From assembly GCF_035920345.1 (NCBI RefSeq), contig NZ_CP109149.1, positions 2,976,001 to 3,040,000 on the forward strand: DNA of 64,000 nucleotides, in the 5' to 3' direction. Below, piece by piece: positions 17,648 through 25,704 of this stretch. The stretch's first letter is position 1; each line of letters starts with the position of its first letter. Source of the DNA: Nocardia vinacea. GTDB lineage: Bacteria; Actinomycetota; Actinomycetes; Mycobacteriales; Mycobacteriaceae. The position numbers and the translations under genes are program-made. The notes below the pieces were generated by a model that was not told the DNA's origin, did not search any database, and was given only the letters and a program-made list of their open reading frames with translations.

Positions 17648-17838
17648 CTATCGGCCGTCTCGCCCAGTGCCGCAGTCGATTGCGTGATTCCGGTGGATTC
17701 GACACGCCGGGCCGAGCAGGTCCCAGCGGTTCCCGGACATGTCCAGGAAGACAGCAACCCGTCCGTAGTGCTCGCTGCGAGGATCACTGACAAAATCCAC
17801 TCCCGCCGAGGTCATCCGCCGATCAGCGCGGTGGAATC
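17648..17838 (-). pseudogene. VOC/glyoxalase family C-terminal fragment
   Basis: The minus frame reads RRMTSAGVDFVSDPRSEHYG, then RVAVFLDMSGNRWDLLGP, a close match to the last ~45 residues of VOC (glyoxalase/bleomycin-resistance) proteins. No start or N-terminal half exists: upstream the DNA becomes the ABC ATPase fragment on the other strand. It marks the right junction of the inserted DNA. Confidence 0.62.
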
Positions 17839-17840
17839 CC

Positions 17841-18158
17841 GGTGATGTGCTGCTAACCGAGATCGGCAGCCGCTTCACCACCGCCGAAATCCAGGAGAGC
17901 AAGCGGATCTTCGCCGAACAGGCCCGCCACCGCGCCCCACTGGTGCGCACCATCTGCAAGGGCCTGGCGGGCAGCCGCGACGGCAGCCTGCGCGCCGGAT
18001 TCTTCGTCGACCTGCTGCGCCGCGGTTTCGGACCGGAAGACGCCCGCCGCCAACTGGATACCGCGATCGGCTGGGGGCGCTACGCCGAGTTGTCCGACTA
18101 CGATACCGATTCCGACCGGATCGCCGCCGATCCCGCCGCGCAGCTCAGATCAGCGTGA
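17841..18158 (+). pseudogene. ABC ATPase C-terminal AAA-associated domain fragment
   Basis: The frame reads LLTEIGSRFTTAEIQESKRI and later RRQLDTAIGWGRYAELSDYD, the AAA-associated C-terminal domain (PF09821 type) found after nitrate/taurine-type ABC ATPases. The P-loop part is absent here but is present at 5609-5800 on the same strand. The GTG at 17847 could formally start a 103-residue protein, yet no ribosome binding site supports it. It abuts the VOC fragment, so the junction lies at about 17838. Confidence 0.72.
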
Positions 18159-18619
18159 AGACGAATTCGAACAGCCCTATCACCCAGGACATCGAACCGC
18201 ATAGCGTCGTAACGATTCTGCTCAACACCCGAGGCCGGAGAATAGACCGGCACTGCGCTAGCCGACGCCTCCGGCGGCTGGCGCAAGCATCGGTGGTGCG
18301 ATCGCCGCGGATGCACCCGCACATGCTCAGGCACACGTTCGTCACCACCATGCTCGACGTCGGTGTAGACCGGCGCGATGTGCAGATCGCCGCCCACCAC
18401 GCCGACCCCCGCACCACCGTGCGCTACGACCGACCTCGCACGAATCTGGATCGGCACCCGAACTACATCCTGGCCGCCTACATGGCTCCTGGCACAGACA
18501 TCTCAACACGCACAACCTTGCCGATGACCGTTTGGAGACACCCGGCATGCAGCTGCGGGCGAGACCTGCCGCGGCTCGACCATCCTGCAGAGCGGGTAGC
18601 TATGGCGTGTTCTGGTTGA
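18155..18619 (+). pseudogene. Tyrosine integrase C-terminal half
   Basis: The frame carries ILLNTRGRRIDRHCASRRLR, then HMLRHTFVTTMLDVGVD, and DPRTTVRYDRPRTNLDRHPN. This is the catalytic half of an actinobacterial integrase with the R-H box (LRHTF) and the nucleophilic tyrosine (RYDR). The N-terminal arm- and core-binding domains are missing. The ATG at 18155 overlaps the ABC fragment stop by chance. It flanks the right side of the accessory DNA just as other recombinase scars flank the left. Confidence 0.75.
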
Positions 18620-18790
18620 GAATCCGGGTGGTCGGTCTACGTGTGCCAATTCGGGCGTCGTTATCCGCCTGAAGTCCGGTGCCGATGGGCGGGCTGCACC
18701 GGCGGCGGGCACCATCAGGCCGCGCGCTCACTATCGGCACGGCGGTGGCACAGTGAACCAGAGGCGGGCCCGAGCGAAGAGGAACAGACC

Positions 18791-19405
18791 ATGAGCGGAC
18801 GTACCCCCAGCCAGTGGGAAGAGCTCACTGCTGCCGACCCGGCGCATTCGACGTGGTACGTGGAGCGGTTCCGAGCAATGGCGGCCGAAGGCACGGATAT
18901 TGTCGGGGAGGCGCGGCTGGTCGACGCGATGCTCGACCGCAGTGGCCGAGTCCTGGATGCGGGGTGCGGTCCGGGGCGTGTGGGTGCCTACCTGCACCGA
19001 GCTGGCCACGTCGTGGTCGGCGTCGACGTCGACCCTGTGTTGATCGCTGCGGCGGAGCAGGACTATCCCGGTCCGACCTGGATAGTCGGCGATCTCGCCG
19101 AACTGGACTTACCGGGCCGTGGAATCGCCGGCGACTTTGATGTCATCGTGTGTGCGGGGAACGTGATGACATTTCTGGCGCCGTCCACCCGGGAAGCGGT
19201 GCTGGCCGGGTTCGCCCGCCATCTCGCCCCAGCCGGTCGGGTGGTTGTGGGGTTCGGCGCCGATCGTGGTTACGAGTTCCCGCAGTTCCTGGCAGACGCC
19301 GAGGACGCCGGACTCACGGTGGATTTGCGGCTATCGACGTGGGATCTACGTCCATTTACCGACGAGTCCGACTTTCTAGTGGCGGTGTTCTCGCGCGCAG
19401 ATTGA
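18791..19405 (+). CDS. Class I SAM-dependent methyltransferase
   Basis: ATG 18791 after AGAGGA gives 204 residues. Motif I is VLDAGCGPGRVGAYLHRAG (residues ~56-74), followed by VVGVDVDPVLIAAAEQDYPG with the acidic ribose-binding residue, VGDLAELDLPG, and FDVIVCAGNVM as motif II. This is a small methyltransferase of the Methyltransf_25 type with unknown acceptor. It stands alone; the IS1182-family element begins 12 bases after its stop and leaves the gene intact. Confidence 0.87.
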   Translation: MSGRTPSQWEELTAADPAHSTWYVERFRAMAAEGTDIVGEARLVDAMLDRSGRVLDAGCGPGRVGAYLHRAGHVVVGVDVDPVLIAAAEQDYPGPTWIVGDLAELDLPGRGIAGDFDVIVCAGNVMTFLAPSTREAVLAGFARHLAPAGRVVVGFGADRGYEFPQFLADAEDAGLTVDLRLSTWDLRPFTDESDFLVAVFSRAD

Positions 19406-19569
19406 AGCCTGCCTAGGTGGCTGGTGTCGAACGCGCCTGTCGGCGCGGTGATGCCGCCGGGCTGGTATGTCGTGGTTGGTTGACGGCGGCTGGCGGTGAC
19501 TGTGCCAGGATTGTCGTATCAGGCTGTGTCCGTGGTGATTTGGGCTTTGTCTGTGGTGCGCCCGGAATG

Positions 19570-21345
19570 TCAGGCGGCGGCTGTGGTCCATCCGCTGGTG
19601 CTGTAGCCGATCCCGAGGACGGCGAGGCGGGCGAGGTTGTGCGCGGCGGCGAGCAGCCCGAAGTCGGCACTGATCTTGGCTTGTCCACGCAGACGAGCGC
19701 GGCGTCCGCCGTGGCGGCGGCGCATCAGGTGCCCGATTTTGCGTTCCACCTTGGGGCGGGTCGCGCGGTAGGCGGCCTTCCAGGCCGGGTTCAGCTGCCG
19801 GGCGCGGGCGGTGGCCAGGTATTTTTCGTGGGCTCCGACGGTAATCGTGCGCCCGCCGGCCGCCGTTGTGCACTGCGCGCGCAGCGGGCACCCGGTGCAG
19901 GCGGCACCGAAGTAGGCGGCGCCGGTGTGGCGGCCGGTGCGGGCCGCGATCGTCGCGGTGACTCCAGCCGGGCAGGTCACCGTGCGGTGGTCCAGGTCGA
20001 TGCTGAACCGGTCCTTGGAGAAATGCCCTTTCACCGACGGCGACGGCTGCACCTTGATCTGGTTGCCAATCCCGTTGTCGTCCAACCGTTTCAGCAACCC
20101 TCCCGCCCCGTATGCGGCATCACCGAAAACCACCACCCCACCCTCTTCGGCTTCGGCTTCGGCTTCGGCTTCGGCTTCGGCTTCGGCTTCGGCTTCGGCT
20201 TCGGCTTCGGCTTCGGCTTCGGCTTCGGCTTCGGCTTCGGCTTCGGCTTCGGCTTCGGCTTCGGCTTCGGCTTCGGCTTCGGCTTCGGCTTCGGCTTCGG
20301 CTTCGGAGGGCAGTATGTCGGCGAGCAGGCCGGTGGCGGCGTCGGCGTCGCTGCTGTTGCCGGGGGTGACAGTGGTGGCGGTGATGATCTCGCTATCGGG
20401 GTCGACGGCGATATGGCCTTTGTAGCCGTCGAATCCGCGGGCGCTGGTCTTGTGCCCGTGGCGGGTCTCGGGATCAACGGTCGAGATCACCCGGTCGGCT
20501 GCCGTGCCGCGCACGATCCGGAAGTTCCCGTCGTCATCGGTGGTGATGTCCTGGCCGAGCACGGTCGCCAGCAGTTGTGCGGCCTTGCCGACACGCTCGT
20601 CGAGATCCAGCCCGTCCAGCAGCGTCAGCATCGCCGACCCGTCACGGGCACGGGAATCGATCAACTGCTCACGAGCGGTCTCGTCGTCCCAGTCGATCAT
20701 GGGTTTCGCAGTGCCTGTGTAGTCGTCGTCGCTGGTGATCGCCGCCCGCAATGCCGCAGCCAGTTCGGCGCCGACGGCCGCGAGCAGGCCACGGATCGCC
20801 GACCGGATCAAGGTGATGGTGTCCATCGTGGCGACCGCGTCATAGAGCGGGGTCGAGTCCAGCACCCGTTTACGACCCACCAAACCAGCCTGGCGCGCCA
20901 CCTCCAGCACGGCGTCGAAGATGCGGTTGGGCCGCTGCGAGCGGGCCAGCCGGGCCCGCATGTCAACCAGCACCGTGTGCACGAATCCCGGATAGTCGAA
21001 ATCCAAGCCACCGGCGGCGTATTTCCAGCGGGCATCGAACGCGAACCGTTCCACCGCTTCCCGATCCGAGAGCCCCTCGATGCGTTGCAGCACCATCACC
21101 ACCGCCACGATCATCGGCGGCACCGAACGCCGCCCGACATCGGTGAACAGGTCGGCGAACATCTCATCCGGGAACAACTGGAAGCAATCACGGTGCAGTA
21201 CACCGTAAATCGAGCCCTCCGCCACACGACCCTCGCAGAAGTTCGCGGTCGACCGCAACAAATCCGCCTGCCTCGGCGACTGCCCCAACGTCACCCGATC
21301 ATTCTGCTCGAGCCGGGCCGTCACCGCACGAAAAACACCAGCCAC
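19570..21345 (-). CDS. IS1182-family transposase with Ala-Glu repeat
   Basis: A 591-residue frame. The N-terminus has the DUF772-like segment (FPDEMFADLFTDVGRRSVPP, then GLSDREAVERFAFDARWKYA), followed by DDE elements: VLDSTPLYDAVAT, GHKTSARGFDGYKGHIAVD and VVVFGDAAYGAGG. A zinc-like segment (CTGCPLRAQC) and KVERKIGHLMRRRHGGRRAR are at the C-terminus. Residues ~348-399 are an uninterrupted (Glu-Ala)26 run encoded by a hexanucleotide repeat, placed between the second and third DDE segments. The GTG start coincides with the first bases of the inverted repeat; an internal GTG (VTARLEQND) may be the real start. Confidence 0.88.
   Translation of the reverse strand: MAGVFRAVTARLEQNDRVTLGQSPRQADLLRSTANFCEGRVAEGSIYGVLHRDCFQLFPDEMFADLFTDVGRRSVPPMIVAVVMVLQRIEGLSDREAVERFAFDARWKYAAGGLDFDYPGFVHTVLVDMRARLARSQRPNRIFDAVLEVARQAGLVGRKRVLDSTPLYDAVATMDTITLIRSAIRGLLAAVGAELAAALRAAITSDDDYTGTAKPMIDWDDETAREQLIDSRARDGSAMLTLLDGLDLDERVGKAAQLLATVLGQDITTDDDGNFRIVRGTAADRVISTVDPETRHGHKTSARGFDGYKGHIAVDPDSEIITATTVTPGNSSDADAATGLLADILPSEAEAEAEAEAEAEAEAEAEAEAEAEAEAEAEAEAEAEAEAEAEAEAEAEAEAEEGGVVVFGDAAYGAGGLLKRLDDNGIGNQIKVQPSPSVKGHFSKDRFSIDLDHRTVTCPAGVTATIAARTGRHTGAAYFGAACTGCPLRAQCTTAAGGRTITVGAHEKYLATARARQLNPAWKAAYRATRPKVERKIGHLMRRRHGGRRARLRGQAKISADFGLLAAAHNLARLAVLGIGYSTSGWTTAAA
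20149..20304 (+). repeat. GGCTTC hexanucleotide repeat, 26 perfect copies
   Basis: Twenty-six consecutive GGCTTC units (156 bases) with no interruption, flanked by CTTC on the left and GGAGGG on the right. On the transposase strand the unit GAAGCC encodes Glu-Ala. Because the unit is two codons long, gain or loss of copies keeps the frame. The other frames read Gly-Phe, Ala-Ser and so on, which creates spurious long open frames. Confidence 0.97.
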
Positions 21346-21396
21346 CTAGGGCGCGTCCTCAATCGGTGTGAGGGGTCTGCTTCGATCTCGGTTGCG

Positions 21397-21510
21397 GTGC
21401 GTAGGCATGAGTTGACTGATGAGCAGTGGCAGGTTGTGGAGTCGTTGTTGCCGCCGTCGGGCGTGAAGGAGCGTTCGCGGGTTGATGATCGGCGGGTGGT
21501 CAACGGGAAC
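21397..21510 (+). pseudogene. IS5-family transposase N-terminal scrap
   Basis: The frame reads RRHELTDEQWQVVESLLPPS and later VDDRRVVNGN, the start of IS5-type transposases. It ends abruptly at about 21510 where the minus-strand immunity-like frame begins. The GGCGCGTCCTCAATCGGTG just after the IS1182 target site may be its old terminal repeat, so the IS1182 element probably landed at the edge of this older insertion sequence. Confidence 0.65.
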
Positions 21511-21823
21511 CCTTCCGCAGGTAGCCGAAGTCCTCGTAGTACTCGATGTACTGATGCCCGCCGTCCGTCATGGACCCCACGCTGCGCAGGTCCTCCGCGA
21601 GGAGCGCTCGGCTCTCCCGGTCCCCCACCAGCAGCAGGACCCGGTGCTGCTCGACGACCTGGACGAGCAGCCGAGGACCAGCGTCCGAGCGGACTTCGAC
21701 AGCCGCGAGATCCTCGGTCTCGAACCTCCCCTCGCCCCGGGCCACCACGGCGGCCAGACCTTCGAACTCCTCCGCAGAACCGCTGACGTCGACCATGCCG
21801 TCGCTGAACTCCTCGACCCTCAT
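21500..21823 (-). CDS. Small hypothetical protein, possibly immunity-like
   Basis: A frame of 107 residues from ATG 21823: MRVEEFSDGMVDVSGSAEEF, mostly acidic, ending near HQYIEYYEDFGYLRKGSR. The closing His/Glu-Tyr-Tyr motif and the two-part beta layout recall Imm32-type immunity proteins, but the match is weak. The last residues come from the junction with the IS5 scrap, so the C-terminus may be altered. The start lies exactly where the decayed SARP gene ends. No toxin gene is adjacent. Confidence 0.4.
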   Translation of the reverse strand: MRVEEFSDGMVDVSGSAEEFEGLAAVVARGEGRFETEDLAAVEVRSDAGPRLLVQVVEQHRVLLLVGDRESRALLAEDLRSVGSMTDGGHQYIEYYEDFGYLRKGSR

Positions 21824-21829
21824 AACCTA

Positions 21830-22537
21830 TCGCCGGGCCGGGGTCGATGCCGAGTTCGTCGTCCAGTGTGGTCCGTAGCTGCCGGACCGCGCCGAGTGCG
21901 TCGGATTGCCGCCCGCTCAGATACAGCGCGGTGATCAGCTTCTCCCACAATGGTTCTCGCAAAGGATGCGCCCCCGAGCAGGGCGAGTTCGGCCGCGACG
22001 GCGTCCGCGCGCGATATCGGCCGAGGCCCGCGCCTCGATGACACCGACCCGTTCATCGTCGAGCGCAGCGGCGTAGGCGGCGGCGTAGGCGGCGGCGAAT
22101 CCGAGCCCGCGCAGATCCGACAGCACCGGGCCACGCCACTGTTCCAGTGCGCTCGACAGCGCTTCGGCGGCCATGGTGAAGCGACCCGCCGCCAGTTCCC
22201 GCAGGCCCGCTTCCTTGCGTGCCCGGAACCGCTGCACATCACTGGCCCATCGGCGACCGTGATCCGGTGCCGACCTGGGCAAGTACACCGCGAACGTCGA
22301 GTCCGGCAGCACGCAGCGGTTTGCGCAGAATCGAGGGGATAGCGTGCAGACTCACCCGCACATCCGAGGGCGGACTCTCCTCCACACCGCCTACACCAGC
22401 GCGTCCACCGAGACCGGATGATTGGCATTAATCACCAGATACGCCAGCACCGCGCGCTGTTTCGGCCCGCCGACCGGCTGCGCGACGCCATCGATCGATA
22501 GCTGCACCGGCCCGAGCACACCGAATTGCGCCCACAT
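21830..22537 (-). pseudogene. Decayed SARP-family regulator (BTAD domain)
   Basis: From ATG 22537 the frame begins MWAQFGVLGPVQLSIDGVAQ, then GGPKQRAVLAYLVINANHPV, the OmpR-like DNA-binding start of SARP/AfsR regulators. A TAG replaces the expected glutamine codon near residue 50 and a TGA follows. BTAD helices resume in the same frame (ARKEAGLRELAAGRF, LEQWRGPVLSDL) until about 21990, then continue in another frame (MREPLWEKLITALYLSGRQS, LRTTLDDELGIDPGP). Two stops and at least one frameshift make it a clear pseudogene. It is truncated at about 21830. Confidence 0.8.
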
Positions 22538-22611
22538 TTCGGCCGTCGTCGCACTTATTACGACTGGGCCGGCCGCTGGCCCGCAAGAACATTAACGCCA
22601 ACCCGGCTCGG

Positions 22612-25548
22612 CTACCCGCCGGACCGGGCGCGCCAGTACTCCAGGTTGCTTCGGGTGAGCAGGGTATGCGGATGGTCGGGTCCGAGGACGCGGATCTGAT
22701 CGGCGAGCAGTGGCTCCAATTCGGTAATGGCGGCGCCGATATCACCCGCCTCGCCATAGCAGCCCGCGAGGCAATTGCGGGTGTGCAGGGTATCCGGATG
22801 ATCCGGCCCGAGAATGCGCAACTGATCCGTCCGCAGGGCGGCGTATTCGGTAATGGCCCTGGTCGTTTCACCGCTCTCCCGCCGCCAGCGCGCCATACTG
22901 ATGCGGGTGCGCAGGGTCTGGGCGTCATCAGGGCCGAGGATGCGGACCTGGTCGACGAGCAGCAGTTCGAATTCGGTGAAGGCGCGGACCAGCTCGCCCG
23001 CCATGGCGCGGGAACGCGCGAGATGCAGTCGGGTGCGCAGGGTTTGCGGGTCGACGGGACCGAGGATGCGCTCCTGATCGGCGATCAGCTGTTCGAATTC
23101 GATGACAGCGCGGCGCAGACTGCCGCGTTCACTGCGCCAGTAGGCCAGGCTGTTTCGCGCGCGCAACGTCCACGGGTGGTCGGTGCCGAGGATGCGGGCG
23201 TGATCGATGACGAGCCGTTCGAAATCCGCGACCGTCCGCTCGAGCTGGCCCATATGACCGCGCCAATCCGCGATGTCGTAGCGGGTGGTGACGGTATCGA
23301 GATCATCCGCGCCGAGTACCCGCGTCTGATCGCGGGCCAGCGCTTCCAATTCGGTGACGGCGGTGGCGAATTCGCCGCTGCGACCACGGCAGTTCGCGAG
23401 ATGGTTGCGAACCAGCAGCGTGACCCGATGATCCGGACCCATGGCGGCGGTGAAGCTCGGCAGCCAGGCCACCCACAGATCCCGATTGTCCACCACGCGT
23501 GTGGTTTCCAGCGATTCCAGGTAGCCGAAGGCGGCCGCCGCGGCGCCATAGGCCAGGTAGTGGCGCACCGCCGCACCACGGGCATAGTCGGCAACGCGTT
23601 CGGTGGTGCCCGCCTCGATGGCCGAGATCACCGCCCGGTGCGCATCCTCACTGTGCACGCCTAGACGGTCGCATTCATCGGCCAGTCCGGGGAGCAGCGC
23701 GGCATGGGCGATACCGAGCGATTCGTCGGCCGTACCGGGGCGACTGCGCGTGACCAGCACACCCAAACCCACTGTGAGATCGCGGATGCCGGCAATGCTC
23801 ACCTCGGCCCCGAGTTCACGCATCGCCGCATCCAGCAGTTCCAGCGGCAGCACCGGACCGACACCTGCCGCGACCAGCACACCGAGGACCGCGCCGATCC
23901 CCCAGGTATAGGCGACATTCGGTGCGATATCCGGTCCATCTCCCGCTGCGGCGCGGATGGCCGCGCCGACCCGCAACGCCACCAGACCGTCGACACCGAC
24001 ATCCTCGGCAACCACCCGATCGGTGACCTCGTCGGCGACCTCGGCCAGCAATCCGGCCAACAGCCAGCCCGCTGCAGCAGCAGGGGAATCGGCACGCGCC
24101 ATTGGTGTTTCGGCCAACCGCGCATCGATCCAGCCGACCCATTCCTGCTCGTCGACGGCGGCACGCTCATACCCCGCAGATTCCACAATCGCGGCGATAT
24201 CCTCGGCCACCGGCTCGGCGACGACGATCCGATGCATATGCCGCAGTTCCGAATCGTTCTCGAAGCCGAGCCCCTCCCGGATGCCCACGATCACCCGGAC
24301 GTGCGCGAGCTCCGGTCGCCGGGTCAACTCGGCGACCGCGGCCACCAGCAGTCGCTGGGTGCCCTGTTCCGGTTCGTTCAATCCGTCCACGACAATGGTG
24401 ACCCGTCGACCCCATCCGCCCAGGTCCGCCAGCGGTTGTCGCACCTCGACATCGAAAACATCGGGTGCGGTGACACTGTGCCGGGCCAGGCTCCGCGCCG
24501 CCGCGACCGCAGCACGGAAGCCGGGCAGTCGAGTGCTCAACTGCGCGGACAACTCGGCGGCGACCGCCTCGATGGAACTGCTGACGGTCAAAAATACTGC
24601 GGCCGTGATGTATTCGGGTGCGACGGGCAGGGTGTCGACCAGGCTCGGCCGGATGAGCATTGCCAGTAGTGTCGATTTGCCCACGCCGGGCGGTCCGATC
24701 ACCCCGCGCAACCGGTAGCTGCCCGATCCGACGATATCGTCGAGCGTCTCGCGCACGGCCGGGGTCAGTAGCAGTCTGCGGGTGAGTTGATCGACGAAAC
24801 CAGCTGCCGGACGGCCGGTTACGGCGTCGCGGTGACGGGCGATATTCGGCACCAGCCACAGGCCGGGATCACCGCCATCGGCCGCGGATACCGTGCCCGA
24901 GGTGAACGACAGATGTTCCGGCTGCTGCCGGGTGCACGCAGCGGCGATCGGATCGACCAGATCCGACGGCAGCAGATTCTCCCCGCGCGCGGGCAGTCCG
25001 ACCGCGAAGGTGGACAGCAGCGTTCGGGTGAAGCAGCCCGCGTAAGCGGGACCGTCACCGGCGGCGACAAGTAACTCCATCCGGCCCGCCGCCCTCGACA
25101 GCAAGTCGGTCCAGCGGCGGGCCGCACCGAGCACGCCCTGTTCGGTCTCACACGCGTCGACGAGGACCACCAACCCGTCCAGCGCCGATCGGTTCAACCG
25201 CTCCCGAATCTCCTGTGTCAGATGGAAGGCCGTATGCGAGTTCGGCACCGCGGGCGAATCGTGGCCGAGCAGAAAGAAGTCCTCCGCGCTGGTCGCGGTG
25301 CCGTGTCCGACGAATCCGATCAGCAGCGTCGCCTGCTCTCGCGCCGCCGCGTCGAAAGCCTCATCCACCGCCGTAACCAGCTGTGCAACTGTCGGATTCA
25401 GCACCGGGCCCGGCACCTCCGTCGCCGCCCGCCAGCCGCCGGATCCGGTCAATGTCCCATACAGACCCGTCGCCAACTCATCGGTGAACCCCAGTTCCCC
25501 CAGTGCCTCGCACTCGGACCCGACTACCAGGGCGAGCCTTCCTCCCAT
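22612..25548 (-). CDS. Caspase-like protease / STAND NTPase / TPR protein
   Basis: ATG 25548 (MGGRLALVVGSECEALGELG) gives 978 residues; the frame is open further upstream but without domain content. Residues ~1-200 are a caspase-like (C14/CHAT-type) domain with the His in LLIGFVGHG (His82) and Cys in VVLVDACE (Cys133). Residues ~270-480 are a STAND-type NTPase: Walker A GPPGVGKST (285-293) and Walker B TIVVDGLNE (384-392). Residues ~700-978 hold six and a half 42-residue TPR-like repeats with consensus A(I)LGPDHPxTLxTRxxLAxWRG. This layout (protease, switch ATPase, repeat sensor) is that of prokaryotic death effectors. It diverges from a serine hydrolase gene across 156 bases. Confidence 0.85.
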   Translation of the reverse strand: MGGRLALVVGSECEALGELGFTDELATGLYGTLTGSGGWRAATEVPGPVLNPTVAQLVTAVDEAFDAAAREQATLLIGFVGHGTATSAEDFFLLGHDSPAVPNSHTAFHLTQEIRERLNRSALDGLVVLVDACETEQGVLGAARRWTDLLSRAAGRMELLVAAGDGPAYAGCFTRTLLSTFAVGLPARGENLLPSDLVDPIAAACTRQQPEHLSFTSGTVSAADGGDPGLWLVPNIARHRDAVTGRPAAGFVDQLTRRLLLTPAVRETLDDIVGSGSYRLRGVIGPPGVGKSTLLAMLIRPSLVDTLPVAPEYITAAVFLTVSSSIEAVAAELSAQLSTRLPGFRAAVAAARSLARHSVTAPDVFDVEVRQPLADLGGWGRRVTIVVDGLNEPEQGTQRLLVAAVAELTRRPELAHVRVIVGIREGLGFENDSELRHMHRIVVAEPVAEDIAAIVESAGYERAAVDEQEWVGWIDARLAETPMARADSPAAAAGWLLAGLLAEVADEVTDRVVAEDVGVDGLVALRVGAAIRAAAGDGPDIAPNVAYTWGIGAVLGVLVAAGVGPVLPLELLDAAMRELGAEVSIAGIRDLTVGLGVLVTRSRPGTADESLGIAHAALLPGLADECDRLGVHSEDAHRAVISAIEAGTTERVADYARGAAVRHYLAYGAAAAAFGYLESLETTRVVDNRDLWVAWLPSFTAAMGPDHRVTLLVRNHLANCRGRSGEFATAVTELEALARDQTRVLGADDLDTVTTRYDIADWRGHMGQLERTVADFERLVIDHARILGTDHPWTLRARNSLAYWRSERGSLRRAVIEFEQLIADQERILGPVDPQTLRTRLHLARSRAMAGELVRAFTEFELLLVDQVRILGPDDAQTLRTRISMARWRRESGETTRAITEYAALRTDQLRILGPDHPDTLHTRNCLAGCYGEAGDIGAAITELEPLLADQIRVLGPDHPHTLLTRSNLEYWRARSGG

Positions 25549-25704
25549 TTCAGCACCACCGTTCCCACCGTCGACTCCCCGACGACCCTCGACACCCCGA
25601 CACGGGGCCGTAGCGACTGCTTGCAGGTCGCTCGAAAAGGTCGGCCCTGCGTGGTAGGAAGGTACCCGAAGGCACATCGGGGCAAATGACAACGGGGGCG
25701 GCTG

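Larger units (their letters stand above)
19417..21345 (-). mobile_element. IS1182-family insertion sequence
   Basis: The element is bounded by perfect 11-base inverted repeats, GTGGCTGGTGT at 19417-19427 and its complement ACACCAGCCAC at 21335-21345. Each is flanked by CTAG (19413-19416 and 21346-21349), consistent with the 4-base palindromic target duplication of IS1182 relatives; a C/G pair just outside extends the match to 16 bases. The length is 1929 bp with one transposase gene on the minus strand. Intact ends and an open transposase frame suggest a recent insertion. The 142 bases between the left repeat and the transposase stop contain no gene. Confidence 0.85.

Noticed and set aside
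20149..20304. Regular repeat array that could be taken for CRISPR
   Set aside because: Units are contiguous six-base copies with no spacers, and no cas gene is nearby.
19417..21786. Long plus-strand frame with (Gly-Phe)n, and other frames with (Ala-Ser)n or (Arg-Leu)n
   Set aside because: All are read-through of the GGCTTC hexanucleotide repeat antisense to the transposase; only the minus frame has transposase motifs.
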